From Agreia sp. Leaf210 (GTDB taxonomy: Bacteria; Actinomycetota; Actinomycetes; Actinomycetales; Microbacteriaceae): a stretch of DNA of 64,000 bases. This document shows positions 9,264-17,958 of this stretch, in pieces. The translations under genes were made by a program, and so were the position numbers. The notes under the pieces are model-generated. The model saw nothing but the letters and a program-made list of their open reading frames with translations, ran no database searches and had not been told where the DNA came from. Numbering within the stretch: the first letter of the stretch is position 1; each line of letters opens with the position of its first letter. The DNA is taken from positions 1 through 64,000 of the forward strand of contig NZ_LMKK01000003.1 in the NCBI RefSeq assembly GCF_001421485.1. The letters are read 5' to 3'.

Positions 9264-10730
9264 CTAGTGCGAGGAGCCCTCGGACTCGATCTCTGTGCGG
9301 TCGCCAGACCAGAGAGTGTGGAAGGTGCCTTCCTTGTCGATGCGCTTGTAGGTGTGCGCTCCGAAGAAGTCGCGCTGCCCCTGCACGATGGATGCCGGCA
9401 GTCGGTCTGCGCGCAGCCCGTCGTAGTAGGCGAGCGACGACGAGAAGGCGGGGGTCGGGATTCCGGCCTGAACCGCGCTCACGACGACCCGTCGCCAGGC
9501 ATCCTGCGTTCCCGCGATCGCCTCGGTGAAGTACGGCGCGGTGACCAGGGCGACGAGGCCAGGGTTCTCGGCGTACGCCTCGGTGATGCGGTTGAGGAAG
9601 CGGGCCCGGATGATGCAGCCGCCGCGCCAGATCTTGGCGATCTCGCCCTTCTTGATGTCCCAGCCGTAGTGCTCGGCGCCGGCGACGATGGCGTCGAAGC
9701 CCTGCGAGTAGGCGATGATCTTCGACGCGTAGAGCGCCTTGCGCACGTCTTCGATGAACGCGGCCGGGTCGTCGACGGCCACGGTCTCGCTTGGGCCGGG
9801 CAGACTGCTGGATGCGGCGCGCTGGGCGGGCTTCGATGAAAGGGCCCGGGCGAAGACGGCCTCGGCGATGCCCGAGACGGGGATGCCGAGGTCGAGCGCG
9901 GTCTGCACGGTCCAGACGCCGGTGCCCTTCGATCCTGCCTGGTCGAGGATCACATCGACGAGCGGGCGGCCCGTCTCCGCATCGACCTGACGAAGGACCT
10001 CGGCGGTGATCTCGATGAGGTAGCTCTCGAGCTCGCCGGTGTTCCACTCGGCGAAGACATCGGCGATCTGAGCGGGGGAGTAGCCCGTGCCGCGACGGAT
10101 CAGGTCGTAGGCCTCGGCGATGAGCTGCATGTCGGCGTACTCGATGCCGTTGTGGATCATCTTGACGAAGTGGCCCGCGCCGTCGGTGCCCACGTGGGTG
10201 ACGCAGGGCTCGCCTTCGGCGACGGCTGCGATCGAGGCGAGGATGGGGCCGAGGGTCTCGTAAGCCTCTGCCGAACCGCCGGGCATGATGCTGGGGCCGT
10301 TCAGGGCGCCCTCTTCGCCACCGGAGATTCCGGCACCGACGAAGTTGATGCCGCGTTCGCGCACGGCCTTCTCGCGACGGATGGTGTCGGTGAACAACGC
10401 GTTGCCGCCGTCGACGATAATGTCGCCTTCCTCGAAGAGGTCGGAGAGCTGGCTGATCACCGCGTCGGTGCCCTTGCCCGCCTGCACCATGATGATCGCG
10501 GTACGCGGCTTCTGCAGTGAAGCCACGAACTCCTCGATCGTCTTGGAGGCGACGAACTCGGCCTCCGGATGTTCACTGGTCAAGAGGTCGGTGCGCTCCG
10601 GCGAGCGGTTGTACACGGCGACCGTGTTGCCCTCGCGGCTGGCGAGGTTGCGGGCGAGATTCGAGCCCATCACGGCGAGGCCGACCACGCCGATGTTGGC
10701 GGTGGCCGTCGAACTTGAAGTGTCTGACAC
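9264..10730 (-). CDS. gnd: 6-phosphogluconate dehydrogenase, decarboxylating
   Basis: Oxidises and decarboxylates 6-phosphogluconate to ribulose-5-phosphate with NAD(P) reduction (pentose phosphate pathway). The 488-residue protein has the Rossmann motif GLAVMGSNLARN near residue 17, the NADP-contact region YNRSPERTD, the substrate loop GISGGEEGA and the catalytic Lys in GHFVKMIHNGIEY. The start is GTG with TAGGAG upstream. It lies 41 bases after the HIBADH-like gene on the same strand and is next to a sugar-acid catabolic locus, whose end product could be 6-phosphogluconate. Confidence 0.96.
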   Translation of the reverse strand: MSDTSSSTATANIGVVGLAVMGSNLARNLASREGNTVAVYNRSPERTDLLTSEHPEAEFVASKTIEEFVASLQKPRTAIIMVQAGKGTDAVISQLSDLFEEGDIIVDGGNALFTDTIRREKAVRERGINFVGAGISGGEEGALNGPSIMPGGSAEAYETLGPILASIAAVAEGEPCVTHVGTDGAGHFVKMIHNGIEYADMQLIAEAYDLIRRGTGYSPAQIADVFAEWNTGELESYLIEITAEVLRQVDAETGRPLVDVILDQAGSKGTGVWTVQTALDLGIPVSGIAEAVFARALSSKPAQRAASSSLPGPSETVAVDDPAAFIEDVRKALYASKIIAYSQGFDAIVAGAEHYGWDIKKGEIAKIWRGGCIIRARFLNRITEAYAENPGLVALVTAPYFTEAIAGTQDAWRRVVVSAVQAGIPTPAFSSSLAYYDGLRADRLPASIVQGQRDFFGAHTYKRIDKEGTFHTLWSGDRTEIESEGSSH

Positions 10731-10771
10731 TGTCTGGTCTCCTAGGTGTTGTTCCGTCGTCTACAGCGTAG

Positions 10772-11704
10772 CTAACGGGGTTGCTCGGGGCTTGAGATGT
10801 AGCGGTGAATGACGGCGAGATCGTCGTCGCCGAGACCCGCTGCGACCAGGCCGTCGAACTGTGCGCGCAGCGCATCCAGAACCGGCGCCGTCGTGGCCGT
10901 CTCGACGGCCGCCGCATGGGCGAACGAGAGGTCTTTGACCATGTAGCGGGCGGCGCCCGAGGGGGAGTAGTCGCGCTCGACGAGCCTGTCCTTCTTCGTC
11001 TCGAGAACACGGCTGCCCGCGTACCCTCCCTGCAGCAGTGTCAACAGGGCGTCGAGGTCGAGCCCCGAGCGCTCGGCGATGACGCTCGCCTCGCTGACGG
11101 CGGCCATCGTCGCCGCGACGATGAGCTGGTTGCAGGCCTTCGCGATGTCGCCCGAACCGAGGGGCCCGAGATGCACCGGGGTGCCGCACGCCGCGAGGAT
11201 GGGTAGAGCGGTGGCGACATCGGCCTCGCCGCCGCCGACCATGATCGAGAGTGTCGCGGCCGCCGCGCCCTCGGTTCCGCCCGAGACGGGCGCGTCGACG
11301 ATGTGCATCCGGCCGTCGGTCTGCTGTCGCAGACGCTCATCGGTCGTGCGGATGCCTGTGGGCGACACTGACGAGCAGACGACGACCACGCAGGTGGTCG
11401 GTGCCTCGGTCAGGCCCCCTTCGGCGAACAGGAGCTCGTCGACCTGTGGGAGGTCGGGGACCATGAGGATGACGACGTCGCTCGCGCGTGCGATCTCGGC
11501 CGGGGTGTCGGCCCACGCGGCACCCGCCGACAAGGCGGCAGCGGCCCGATCGCGGGAGCGAGCGGTGACCGTGAGAGAGCCGGGGAATGCGGCGAGGAGG
11601 TTCAACGCCATGGGCGTTCCCATGTTGCCGAGACCGATCATGCCGATCGAGAGCCGGGTATCAGGATTTCTTGTAGCGGAAGAAGCTGTATGCGCCGTTG
11701 ACAT
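10772..11704 (-). CDS. NAD(P)-dependent beta-hydroxyacid dehydrogenase (HIBADH family)
   Basis: A 310-residue member of the 3-hydroxyisobutyrate / tartronate-semialdehyde reductase family. It has the Rossmann signature GMIGLGNMGTPMA near residue 20, the substrate-binding motif DAPVSGGTEGA near 120 and the catalytic Lys in GSGDIAKACNQ near 170. The exact substrate is not determined; members reduce or oxidise small beta-hydroxy acids and work in glycerate or sugar-acid breakdown. The ATG at 11704 is preferred to upstream codons, which would lie in the operator region. It is divergent from the 2-hydroxyacid dehydrogenase and upstream of gnd. Confidence 0.85.
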   Translation of the reverse strand: MSTAHTASSATRNPDTRLSIGMIGLGNMGTPMALNLLAAFPGSLTVTARSRDRAAAALSAGAAWADTPAEIARASDVVILMVPDLPQVDELLFAEGGLTEAPTTCVVVVCSSVSPTGIRTTDERLRQQTDGRMHIVDAPVSGGTEGAAAATLSIMVGGGEADVATALPILAACGTPVHLGPLGSGDIAKACNQLIVAATMAAVSEASVIAERSGLDLDALLTLLQGGYAGSRVLETKKDRLVERDYSPSGAARYMVKDLSFAHAAAVETATTAPVLDALRAQFDGLVAAGLGDDDLAVIHRYISSPEQPR

Positions 11705-11718
11705 GTGAACAGCATATA

Positions 11719-11729
11719 GAACACTGTTC
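11719..11729. promoter_or_regulatory. palindromic operator candidate in divergent promoter
   Basis: A perfect inverted repeat GAACA-C-TGTTC lies in the 89-base gap between the divergent HIBADH-like and 2-hydroxyacid dehydrogenase genes, with further TGAA/TGAAC half-sites to the right. A closely similar element precedes the MHS transporter at 13709-13732. The IclR regulator encoded between them is the natural candidate to bind both (inference). Confidence 0.5.
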
Positions 11730-11793
11730 AGAGGAGTGAATAGCTGGATAGACTGAACGTCAGACAAGTTTACGGATTTCTAAGGACGACGAC

Positions 11794-12852
11794 GTGACTC
11801 AAGAAGACCATCGACTCCGTGTCGTTGCGGCTACCCCGATCAGCGAAGAGCTCATCGAGATGGTTGTGGCGCGCGAGCCCCGCATCGACTTCATCCGCGA
11901 TCAGGAGCTTCTGCCCCCGATGCGATTTCCGGGAGATCACTCGGGAGACCCCTCTTTCGAGCGCACTCCAGAGCAGCAGGAGCGCTTCGAATCGCTGATA
12001 GACAGTGCAGAGGCGCTCTATGGACTGCCCGACGAATCGGCCACCGCGCTCAAGCGCGCCGCCGATGCGAATCCGGGTCTCCGCTGGGTTCAGGGCATGC
12101 CTGCCGGTGTGGGTGGTCAGGTGAAGAAGGCCGGATTGACCAACGAGCAGCTCGCGCGGGTCGCCGTGACCTCGTCGGCCGGCGTGCATGTCGGCCCGCT
12201 CGCCGAGTTCGCCGTCTTCGGCCTGCTCGCGGGTGCCAAGACGCTTCCGCGATTGCAGCAGCAGCAACGCGAGCACCGCTGGACCGACAGGTGGAACATG
12301 AAGCACCTGGCGCAGCAGACGATCCTGGTCGTCGGCCTCGGCAGTATCGGGCGTGAGACCGCGCGCAAGCTGAAGGCCATGGGAGCCGGCGTCATCGGCA
12401 CGAGCAGGCACGCGACGCCCGTGGAGCACGTCGACGAGATCGTTCATCCCGATGACCTGGCCGAGGTCGTGGCCCGAGTCGACGGAATCGTCGTCACGCT
12501 GCCGGGGACGGCCGCCACCGACAAGATGATCGACTCGCGCGTCCTCGCCAGTGTGGTTCCCGGAACCACTCTCGTCAACGTGGGCCGCGGCACCGTCATC
12601 GACGAAGACGCCCTCGTCGCCGCCCTCGACGACGGGCGTATCGGCTTCGCAGCGCTCGACGTCTTCGCGTCGGAGCCGCTGTCAGCGGACAGCCCGCTGT
12701 GGGATTCTCCTCGAGTGCTGGTGAGCCCGCACACCGCCGCCGTCAACTCCGAGGAGGACAGGCTCATCGCCGAGCTCTTCGCCGAGAATGCACGGCGCTA
12801 CCTCGATGGCGAGGATCTGATCAATCGGGTTGATACGGTCGAGTTCTACTAG
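11794..12852 (+). CDS. D-isomer-specific 2-hydroxyacid dehydrogenase
   Basis: A 352-residue NAD(P)-dependent enzyme. The Rossmann motif is VVGLGSIGRETARK near residue 180. The catalytic set is Arg in VNVGRGTVID, Glu in DVFASEPLS and His in VSPHTAAV. The family reduces 2-keto acids, including glyoxylate, hydroxypyruvate and 2-ketogluconate. The context of gluconate/idonate-type genes favours a ketogluconate or hydroxypyruvate reductase (inference). The GTG start at 11794 has AAGGA six bases upstream. It is the first gene of the rightward set. Confidence 0.85.
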   Translation: MTQEDHRLRVVAATPISEELIEMVVAREPRIDFIRDQELLPPMRFPGDHSGDPSFERTPEQQERFESLIDSAEALYGLPDESATALKRAADANPGLRWVQGMPAGVGGQVKKAGLTNEQLARVAVTSSAGVHVGPLAEFAVFGLLAGAKTLPRLQQQQREHRWTDRWNMKHLAQQTILVVGLGSIGRETARKLKAMGAGVIGTSRHATPVEHVDEIVHPDDLAEVVARVDGIVVTLPGTAATDKMIDSRVLASVVPGTTLVNVGRGTVIDEDALVAALDDGRIGFAALDVFASEPLSADSPLWDSPRVLVSPHTAAVNSEEDRLIAELFAENARRYLDGEDLINRVDTVEFY

Positions 12853-12887
12853 TCGACGGGCCACGAGTCCGAGTCGAAGGGGAGACG

Positions 12888-13676
12888 ATGGCTGTTCCAG
12901 ACACCGAGGCCGACAAGGGTGCACTCGCTCCCGCGGTCGTGAAGGCGGTCAAGATCCTCGATCTGCTCGCGGAGACCCCCGGGCGTGCCAGGGCCTTGAG
13001 TGATATCGCGCGCGAACTGGGTATCGCCAAGTCGTCGACCTCCAATCTGTGCGCCTCCCTCGAGGAGGGTGGCCTCGTGCGACGCACGGAGGGTGGCTTT
13101 CTGCTGGGTCGGCGCGCTGTCGAGCTCGGCAGCGCGTACCTCGCCGGATTCGATCAGATCCGGGAGTTCTATCGCATCTGCGAAGAGTCCGAGGTGCTTC
13201 GCTCGCAGCTGGTGCAGATAGCGATGCTCGACGGTGCACGGGTTCTCTACCTCGCCGTCTACGAGGGGCGCGAGCGCTTTCCTCTCTCCGCGAGCGTCGG
13301 GGACCGCTATCCTGCATCTGCGACGGCGGTGGGCACCGCCCTGCTCGCGGAACTCGATCCGCGACGCATAGAAGACCTCTTCAGAGAGCCCAGTCACCTC
13401 GTGACCCTCACGAACCGATCGACCGCCGATCTCGAGTCCTTGCAGGCGAAGCTCGAGGAGACGCGGGTGCAGGGGTACGCCGTCGATGACGGGGAGATCC
13501 ATCTCAGCGTGCTCGGTCTGGCCGTGCTCATCCCGTCGAGCAGGGTGGGCGAACCGTCGTTCAGCATCGGCGCGTCGCTCGTGCATCCGAGCGACACCCC
13601 CGAGCAGAGGGGCGACGTTCTGGAGGCGCTGCGGGTGGCGGCCGACGAGCTGACGCGACCTCTGTTGGTCGCCTGA
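12888..13676 (+). CDS. IclR-family transcriptional regulator
   Basis: A 262-residue regulator. An N-terminal winged helix (ALSDIARELGIAKSSTSNL, about residues 38-56) precedes the IclR effector-binding domain, with SASVGDRYPASATAVGTALL and a C-terminal helix. The family usually senses small carboxylates or aromatic acids and controls neighbouring catabolic genes. It lies 35 bases after the 2-hydroxyacid dehydrogenase. The ATG at 12888 follows AGGGGAGA. GTTCA/TGAAC dyads on both sides of the gene are candidate operators. Confidence 0.9.
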   Translation: MAVPDTEADKGALAPAVVKAVKILDLLAETPGRARALSDIARELGIAKSSTSNLCASLEEGGLVRRTEGGFLLGRRAVELGSAYLAGFDQIREFYRICEESEVLRSQLVQIAMLDGARVLYLAVYEGRERFPLSASVGDRYPASATAVGTALLAELDPRRIEDLFREPSHLVTLTNRSTADLESLQAKLEETRVQGYAVDDGEIHLSVLGLAVLIPSSRVGEPSFSIGASLVHPSDTPEQRGDVLEALRVAADELTRPLLVA

Positions 13677-13708
13677 CGGTTGCCGTAAAGGTGAGCGATA
13701 AATATTTC

Positions 13709-13732
13709 GTTCAGAATGTTGAACTCTGTTCA
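13709..13732. promoter_or_regulatory. composite GTTCA/TGAAC operator candidate
   Basis: Two overlapping dyads: GTTCA (13709-13713) with TGAAC (13720-13724), and GAACTCTGTTC (13721-13731). The second differs at one position from the element at 11719-11729. It lies about 120 bases upstream of the MHS transporter start and is probably part of that promoter, possibly bound by the IclR protein. Confidence 0.5.
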
Positions 13733-13849
13733 GCAGGGTGTTAGCGTCGGTCTCGGCGGGCAAAGCAGCCCGCTGAGGTCGACGCCTCGAAATCAACGGT
13801 GACTTCTCGTAGGCACCGTATGAGGTGTCTCCAAGCGAGGAGAACAACC

Positions 13850-15268
13850 GTGACTACGAACGATCCATCCACACCGGCCAGGGCATCCGACGATCCCGAC
13901 TACGCTGCTAATCTCCGTCGAGCCACCCTCGCCTCGAGCGTGGGAAGCGCCCTCGAGTACTACGACTTCGCCCTCTACGGGCTGGCCTCGGCGCTCATCT
14001 TCTCGAAGGTCTTCTTCACGGACCTCGATCCCGCGGTGGGTCTCGTGGCGAGCATGGCCACATTCGGTGTGGCGTTCATCGCCCGCCCGCTCGGCGGCAT
14101 CTTCTTCGGAACCATCGGAGACCGTCTCGGTCGCAAGTGGGTTCTCCTCGTGACGATCGCGCTGATGGGCGGCGCGTCGACGCTCGTCGGCGTTCTGCCG
14201 AGCTACGAGCAGGTCGGCATCTGGGCTCCGATCCTCCTCGTCCTCATGCGTCTGCTGCAGGGCTTCGGGGCCGGCGCCGAGCAGGCCGGCGCAACGGTAC
14301 TGATGGCCGAGTACGCGCCCGTCCGCCGTCGAGGCTTCTTCGCCGCACTGCCCTTCATCGGCATCCAGGCTGGAACGCTTCTCGCGGCCGGCGTCTTCGT
14401 CTACCTCGGCACGCTGCCCACCGAGGTGCTGCTCTCGGGTGTCTGGCGCATCCCGTTCCTCGCCTCGATCGTGCTCATCGGCGTCGCGCTCTTCATCAGG
14501 CTCCGACTGCGCGAGAGCCCGACCTTCGTGCAACTCGAGAAGCAGGAGCAGGTCGCCGACAGCCCGCTCAAAGAGATCTTCACCAGTTCCTTTCCCTCGG
14601 TTCTGCGCGGCATCGGTCTGCGGATGGCGGAGAACGGCGGCTCGTACCTCTTCAACACGCTCGCCGTGAGCTATGTGGTCGGCACCATCGGAATCGGCGC
14701 GTGGATCGGCCCGCTGGCCGTCGCCGTCGGCTCCCTGGTGGGCATGGTCTCGGTGCCCTTCGCGGGCCATCTGTCGGACAGGTTCGGACGGCTTCCGGTC
14801 TACCGATTCGGAGCAGCGTTCCTGCTCGTGCTCGCTTTCCCCGGCTGGTGGCTGTTGTCGCTCGGCAACCCCGTGGTCGTCATCGTCGTGATCGCCGTCG
14901 CCATCGGATTCGGCGTGAACACCATGCTGGGTGCGCAATGCGCCATGCTGCCGGAACTCTTCGGCAACCGTCACCGCTACATCGGCGTCGCCACCTCGCG
15001 CGAGCTCAGTGCGGTTCTTGCCGGAGGCCTCGCGCCCGTTCTCGGAGCGTGGCTCATCGCGATCACCGGCGGAGCCTGGTGGCCGCTCGCGATCTACGTC
15101 TTCGTTCTGGCCGCCATCACGCTGGGCTCCACGTTCATCACTCCGGAGACCCGGGGCCGGGATCTGACGCGGTTGCAGGACGCCGTGCTCGACAGCGACG
15201 AGGACGTGCGCACCCGCCCCACCGCGATGGTCTCGAAGAAGGAACACCTCGCCCGATCGTCACGCTGA
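13850..15268 (+). CDS. MFS transporter, metabolite:H+ symporter (MHS) type
   Basis: A 472-residue 12-helix transporter. The motif SSVGSALEYYDFALYG near residue 27 is typical of the MHS family (ShiA, KgtP, ProP relatives). The loop signature GDRLGRKWVL follows after helix 2-3, and AGHLSDRFGRLPVY occurs in the second half. The family imports dicarboxylates, shikimate and similar organic acids by proton symport, so uptake of the locus substrate, probably a sugar acid, is likely. The GTG at 13850 with CGAGGAGA upstream is chosen over an in-frame GTG 51 bases earlier. Confidence 0.88.
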   Translation: MTTNDPSTPARASDDPDYAANLRRATLASSVGSALEYYDFALYGLASALIFSKVFFTDLDPAVGLVASMATFGVAFIARPLGGIFFGTIGDRLGRKWVLLVTIALMGGASTLVGVLPSYEQVGIWAPILLVLMRLLQGFGAGAEQAGATVLMAEYAPVRRRGFFAALPFIGIQAGTLLAAGVFVYLGTLPTEVLLSGVWRIPFLASIVLIGVALFIRLRLRESPTFVQLEKQEQVADSPLKEIFTSSFPSVLRGIGLRMAENGGSYLFNTLAVSYVVGTIGIGAWIGPLAVAVGSLVGMVSVPFAGHLSDRFGRLPVYRFGAAFLLVLAFPGWWLLSLGNPVVVIVVIAVAIGFGVNTMLGAQCAMLPELFGNRHRYIGVATSRELSAVLAGGLAPVLGAWLIAITGGAWWPLAIYVFVLAAITLGSTFITPETRGRDLTRLQDAVLDSDEDVRTRPTAMVSKKEHLARSSR

Positions 15269-15321
15269 CGCGCGCACTCCATGACCTGCACCCGACTCGC
15301 ATCACACGCAAAGGACTCACG

Positions 15322-16089
15322 ATGACCGACCTCTTCGACTTGACGGGCCGTACCGCCCTCGTCACCGGGTCTAGCCGGGGCATCGGCCTCACGCTCGCCC
15401 ACGGCCTCGCGGCCTCGGGGGCACGGGTGGTGCTGCACGGTCGCGATCAGGCGACTCTCGACGCCGCCCGAGACGCAGTGCTCGCCTCGAGCGATGTCGA
15501 GGTCTTCACGGCGACGTTCGACGTCACCGATCGTGACGCCGTCGAAGCGGGGGTGACTCGGATCGAGCGGGAGTTCGGCGACATCGACATCCTCGTCAAC
15601 AACGCGGGGATCCAACGCCGCGCTCCGTTCACCGAGTTCAGCGCCGACGACTGGAACGACCTCGTGGCGACGAACCTGTCGAGCGCGTTTTTCGTCGGTC
15701 AGCGGATCGCGCGCGGCATGGTGTCTCGCGGCTCGGGAAAGATCGTGAACATCGGCTCGGTGCAGTCGCAGTTGGGCCGACCGGGCATCGCCGCCTACGC
15801 CGCGACCAAGGGCGGAATCGCCATGCTGACCAAGGGCATGTGCGCCGATCTCGGCCCGAGCGGAATCCAGGTCAACGCGCTCGCGCCCGGATACTTCGCA
15901 ACCGAGCTCACCCAGGCGCTCGTCGACGATGCGGCCTTCAGCGAGTGGGTGAGGACGCGCACTCCGGCGGGTCGCTGGGGAGATACGCAGGATCTCGTGG
16001 GCACGCTCGTGTTCCTCTCATCCCGGGCGTCGGACTTCGTCAACGGACAGATCGTCTACGTCGACGGCGGGATGACCGCCGTGGTCTGA
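15322..16089 (+). CDS. SDR oxidoreductase, gluconate 5-dehydrogenase-like
   Basis: A 255-residue classical short-chain dehydrogenase. It has the cofactor motif TGSSRGIG near residue 14, NNAG near 90, the catalytic Ser in NIGSVQSQ and YxxxK in YAATKGG near 154-158. The opening LTGRTALVTGSSRGIG and the neighbouring idonate dehydrogenase-like gene suggest it interconverts 5-ketogluconate and gluconate (IdnO/Gno role). Other keto sugar acids remain possible. The ATG start at 15322 follows AAAGGA. Confidence 0.82.
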   Translation: MTDLFDLTGRTALVTGSSRGIGLTLAHGLAASGARVVLHGRDQATLDAARDAVLASSDVEVFTATFDVTDRDAVEAGVTRIEREFGDIDILVNNAGIQRRAPFTEFSADDWNDLVATNLSSAFFVGQRIARGMVSRGSGKIVNIGSVQSQLGRPGIAAYAATKGGIAMLTKGMCADLGPSGIQVNALAPGYFATELTQALVDDAAFSEWVRTRTPAGRWGDTQDLVGTLVFLSSRASDFVNGQIVYVDGGMTAVV

Positions 16090-16137
16090 CGGCACCGTGC
16101 GACTCCTCACCTCCCACCCTCTCTGAAAGGCACCGAT

Positions 16138-16875
16138 ATGCGCATTGCGCGACTCGATACATCCAACGGCCCGAGCCATGCGGTGGCCGACGCCGCCGGT
16201 TGGCAGCACGTCGTCGACCCCTTCGCAGACGAACTCGTGTTCACGGGCGCCACAACGGCTTTCGACGAGGCTGTGCTGCTCGCGCCCGTCGAACCGCGGG
16301 TTCTGCTCGGTATCGCGCAGAACAAAGGCAACAACGACCACGTGCTTCCCATCCAGGCCTGGTACAAATCGCCCCACACGGTGACCGGGCAGAACGCGCA
16401 CATCGAGATCGTGCGCGGAGTCGGCCAGGTCAACGTCGAAGGCGAGCTCGCCGTCGTGATCGGTCGCCACGCGTCGAAGCTCACGGTCGACGACGCTCTC
16501 GATGCCGTGCTCGGCTACACGATTGCGAATGACGTGACCAACGTCGACCAGGTGCCGATCGACGAGAAGAACTTTCAGAGCAAGAGCGGACCGCGCTACA
16601 CGCCGCTCGGTCCGTGGATCGAGACCGAGATCGACGACCCCGAATCCGTGCCCACCGAGGTCGCCATCAATGGTGTCGTGCTGGCTGAGTCGGGCTCGTT
16701 CAACCTGGGCTCGACGGTGGTGGAGACGCTCGTCTATGTCACGTCGTGGCTCGATCTCGAAGCCGGCGATGTCGTGATGACAGGTGCACCGCGAACGTTT
16801 CTCCCCGTCGTTCCCGGCGACCGGGTCGACATCCGTCTCGAGGGAATCGGAACCCTCAGCAGCACGATCGTCTAG
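16138..16875 (+). CDS. fumarylacetoacetate hydrolase (FAH) family protein
   Basis: A 245-residue single-domain FAH-fold enzyme. The metal-binding acidic residues sit in VEGELAVVIGRH (about 100-111) and the following NDVTNVD segment, and the core motif FNLGSTVVETLVYVTSW lies near the end. The family cleaves or hydrates beta-diketo acids and includes sugar-acid enzymes such as 2,4-diketo-3-deoxy-fuconate hydrolases. Its position between the SDR and the idonate dehydrogenase-like gene suggests a step in sugar-acid breakdown that the simple idonate-to-gluconate route does not need. The reaction is not determined. Confidence 0.82.
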   Translation: MRIARLDTSNGPSHAVADAAGWQHVVDPFADELVFTGATTAFDEAVLLAPVEPRVLLGIAQNKGNNDHVLPIQAWYKSPHTVTGQNAHIEIVRGVGQVNVEGELAVVIGRHASKLTVDDALDAVLGYTIANDVTNVDQVPIDEKNFQSKSGPRYTPLGPWIETEIDDPESVPTEVAINGVVLAESGSFNLGSTVVETLVYVTSWLDLEAGDVVMTGAPRTFLPVVPGDRVDIRLEGIGTLSSTIV

Positions 16876-16887
16876 GAGACGCACCCG

Positions 16888-17958
16888 ATGAGTTCCCCCA
16901 CAGAAGCAGCCGCTACCCACGCTGTGAGCGGCGCCGCCGTCGGCGTCGTGGCGCATGCGAAAGACGATCTGCGCGTCGAGAATATCGCCGTGCCGGTGGC
17001 CCGTGCCGACCAGGCGATCATCGACGTGGCGTATGGGGGCATCTGCGGCTCCGATCTCCATTACTGGTTGCACGGAGCGGCGGGAGAATCGATCCTCAAG
17101 CGGCCCATGCTCCTGGGGCACGAGGTCGTGGGCAGCGTGCGCCAGGCTGCGGCCGACGGCTCGGGCCCCGCAGCGGGAACGCGCGTCGCCGTGCACCCGG
17201 CCACACCCGGGCCGGGCGACGGCTCCCGCTATCCCGAGGACCGTCCCAATCTGTCGCCCGGGTGCACCTATCTCGGCAGCGCGGCGAGAGACCCGCACAC
17301 TGACGGCGCTTTTGCATCTCGTGTCGTGCTCGACAGCCGGATGCTGCGCCCGCTTCCCGACGGCCTGTCACTGCGCGACGCCGCGCTGGTCGAGCCGGCC
17401 AGCGTGGCGTGGCACGCCGTCGCCCGGGCGGGCGAGGTGCGAGGCAAACGCGTGCTCGTCATCGGAAGCGGCCCGATCGGTGCGTTGATCGTCGCCGTTC
17501 TGAAGCGCGCCGGTGCGGCCGAGATCGTCGTCACCGACATGTTCGAAGGGCCCCTTGCCATCGCTTCGGCGGTCGGAGCCGACAGGACGATCCATGCAAC
17601 CGACAGTGCCGCGATCGCCGCTGTCGATGCCGACATCGCCCTCGAGTCATCGGGCAGTCACCGCGGGCTCGCGTCGGCGGTGCGCGGAGTCACCCGAGGC
17701 GGCCGGGTCGTGATGGTCGGGCTCCTGCCCTCGGGAGAACAGCCGGCGCTCATCTCCACGGCGATCACTCGAGAACTCGAACTCGTCGGGTCGTTCCGAT
17801 TCAACGACGAGATCGACGAGGTCATCGCGGCGCTCGCGGACGGTTCGCTGCAGGTGGGCGCCGTCGTGACCCACGAGTTCGGCGTTGAGGAAGCTCTGCG
17901 GGCGTTCGAGGTGGCGAAGGACTCCGCGGTGTCAGGAAAGGTGCTGCTGCGGTTCTGA
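16888..17958 (+). CDS. zinc-dependent alcohol dehydrogenase, L-idonate 5-dehydrogenase-like
   Basis: A 356-residue MDR dehydrogenase. The catalytic zinc ligands are visible in GGICGSDLHYW (Cys near residue 53) and LLGHEVVGS, followed by EPASVAWHA and the Rossmann motif VIGSGPIGALIV near 190. HPATPGPGDGSR replaces the usual structural-zinc cysteine cluster, and only one cysteine (SPGC) remains there. Similarity is to L-idonate 5-dehydrogenases, which make 5-ketogluconate. It starts 12 bases after the FAH gene, and its last 27 bases overlap the end of the opposing LysR gene. Confidence 0.82.
   Translation: MSSPTEAAATHAVSGAAVGVVAHAKDDLRVENIAVPVARADQAIIDVAYGGICGSDLHYWLHGAAGESILKRPMLLGHEVVGSVRQAAADGSGPAAGTRVAVHPATPGPGDGSRYPEDRPNLSPGCTYLGSAARDPHTDGAFASRVVLDSRMLRPLPDGLSLRDAALVEPASVAWHAVARAGEVRGKRVLVIGSGPIGALIVAVLKRAGAAEIVVTDMFEGPLAIASAVGADRTIHATDSAAIAAVDADIALESSGSHRGLASAVRGVTRGGRVVMVGLLPSGEQPALISTAITRELELVGSFRFNDEIDEVIAALADGSLQVGAVVTHEFGVEEALRAFEVAKDSAVSGKVLLRF

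Noticed and set aside
13799-13849. Earlier GTG start for the MHS transporter at 13799
   Set aside because: It adds 17 residues with no homology-like character and has a worse ribosome-binding site than the GTG at 13850.
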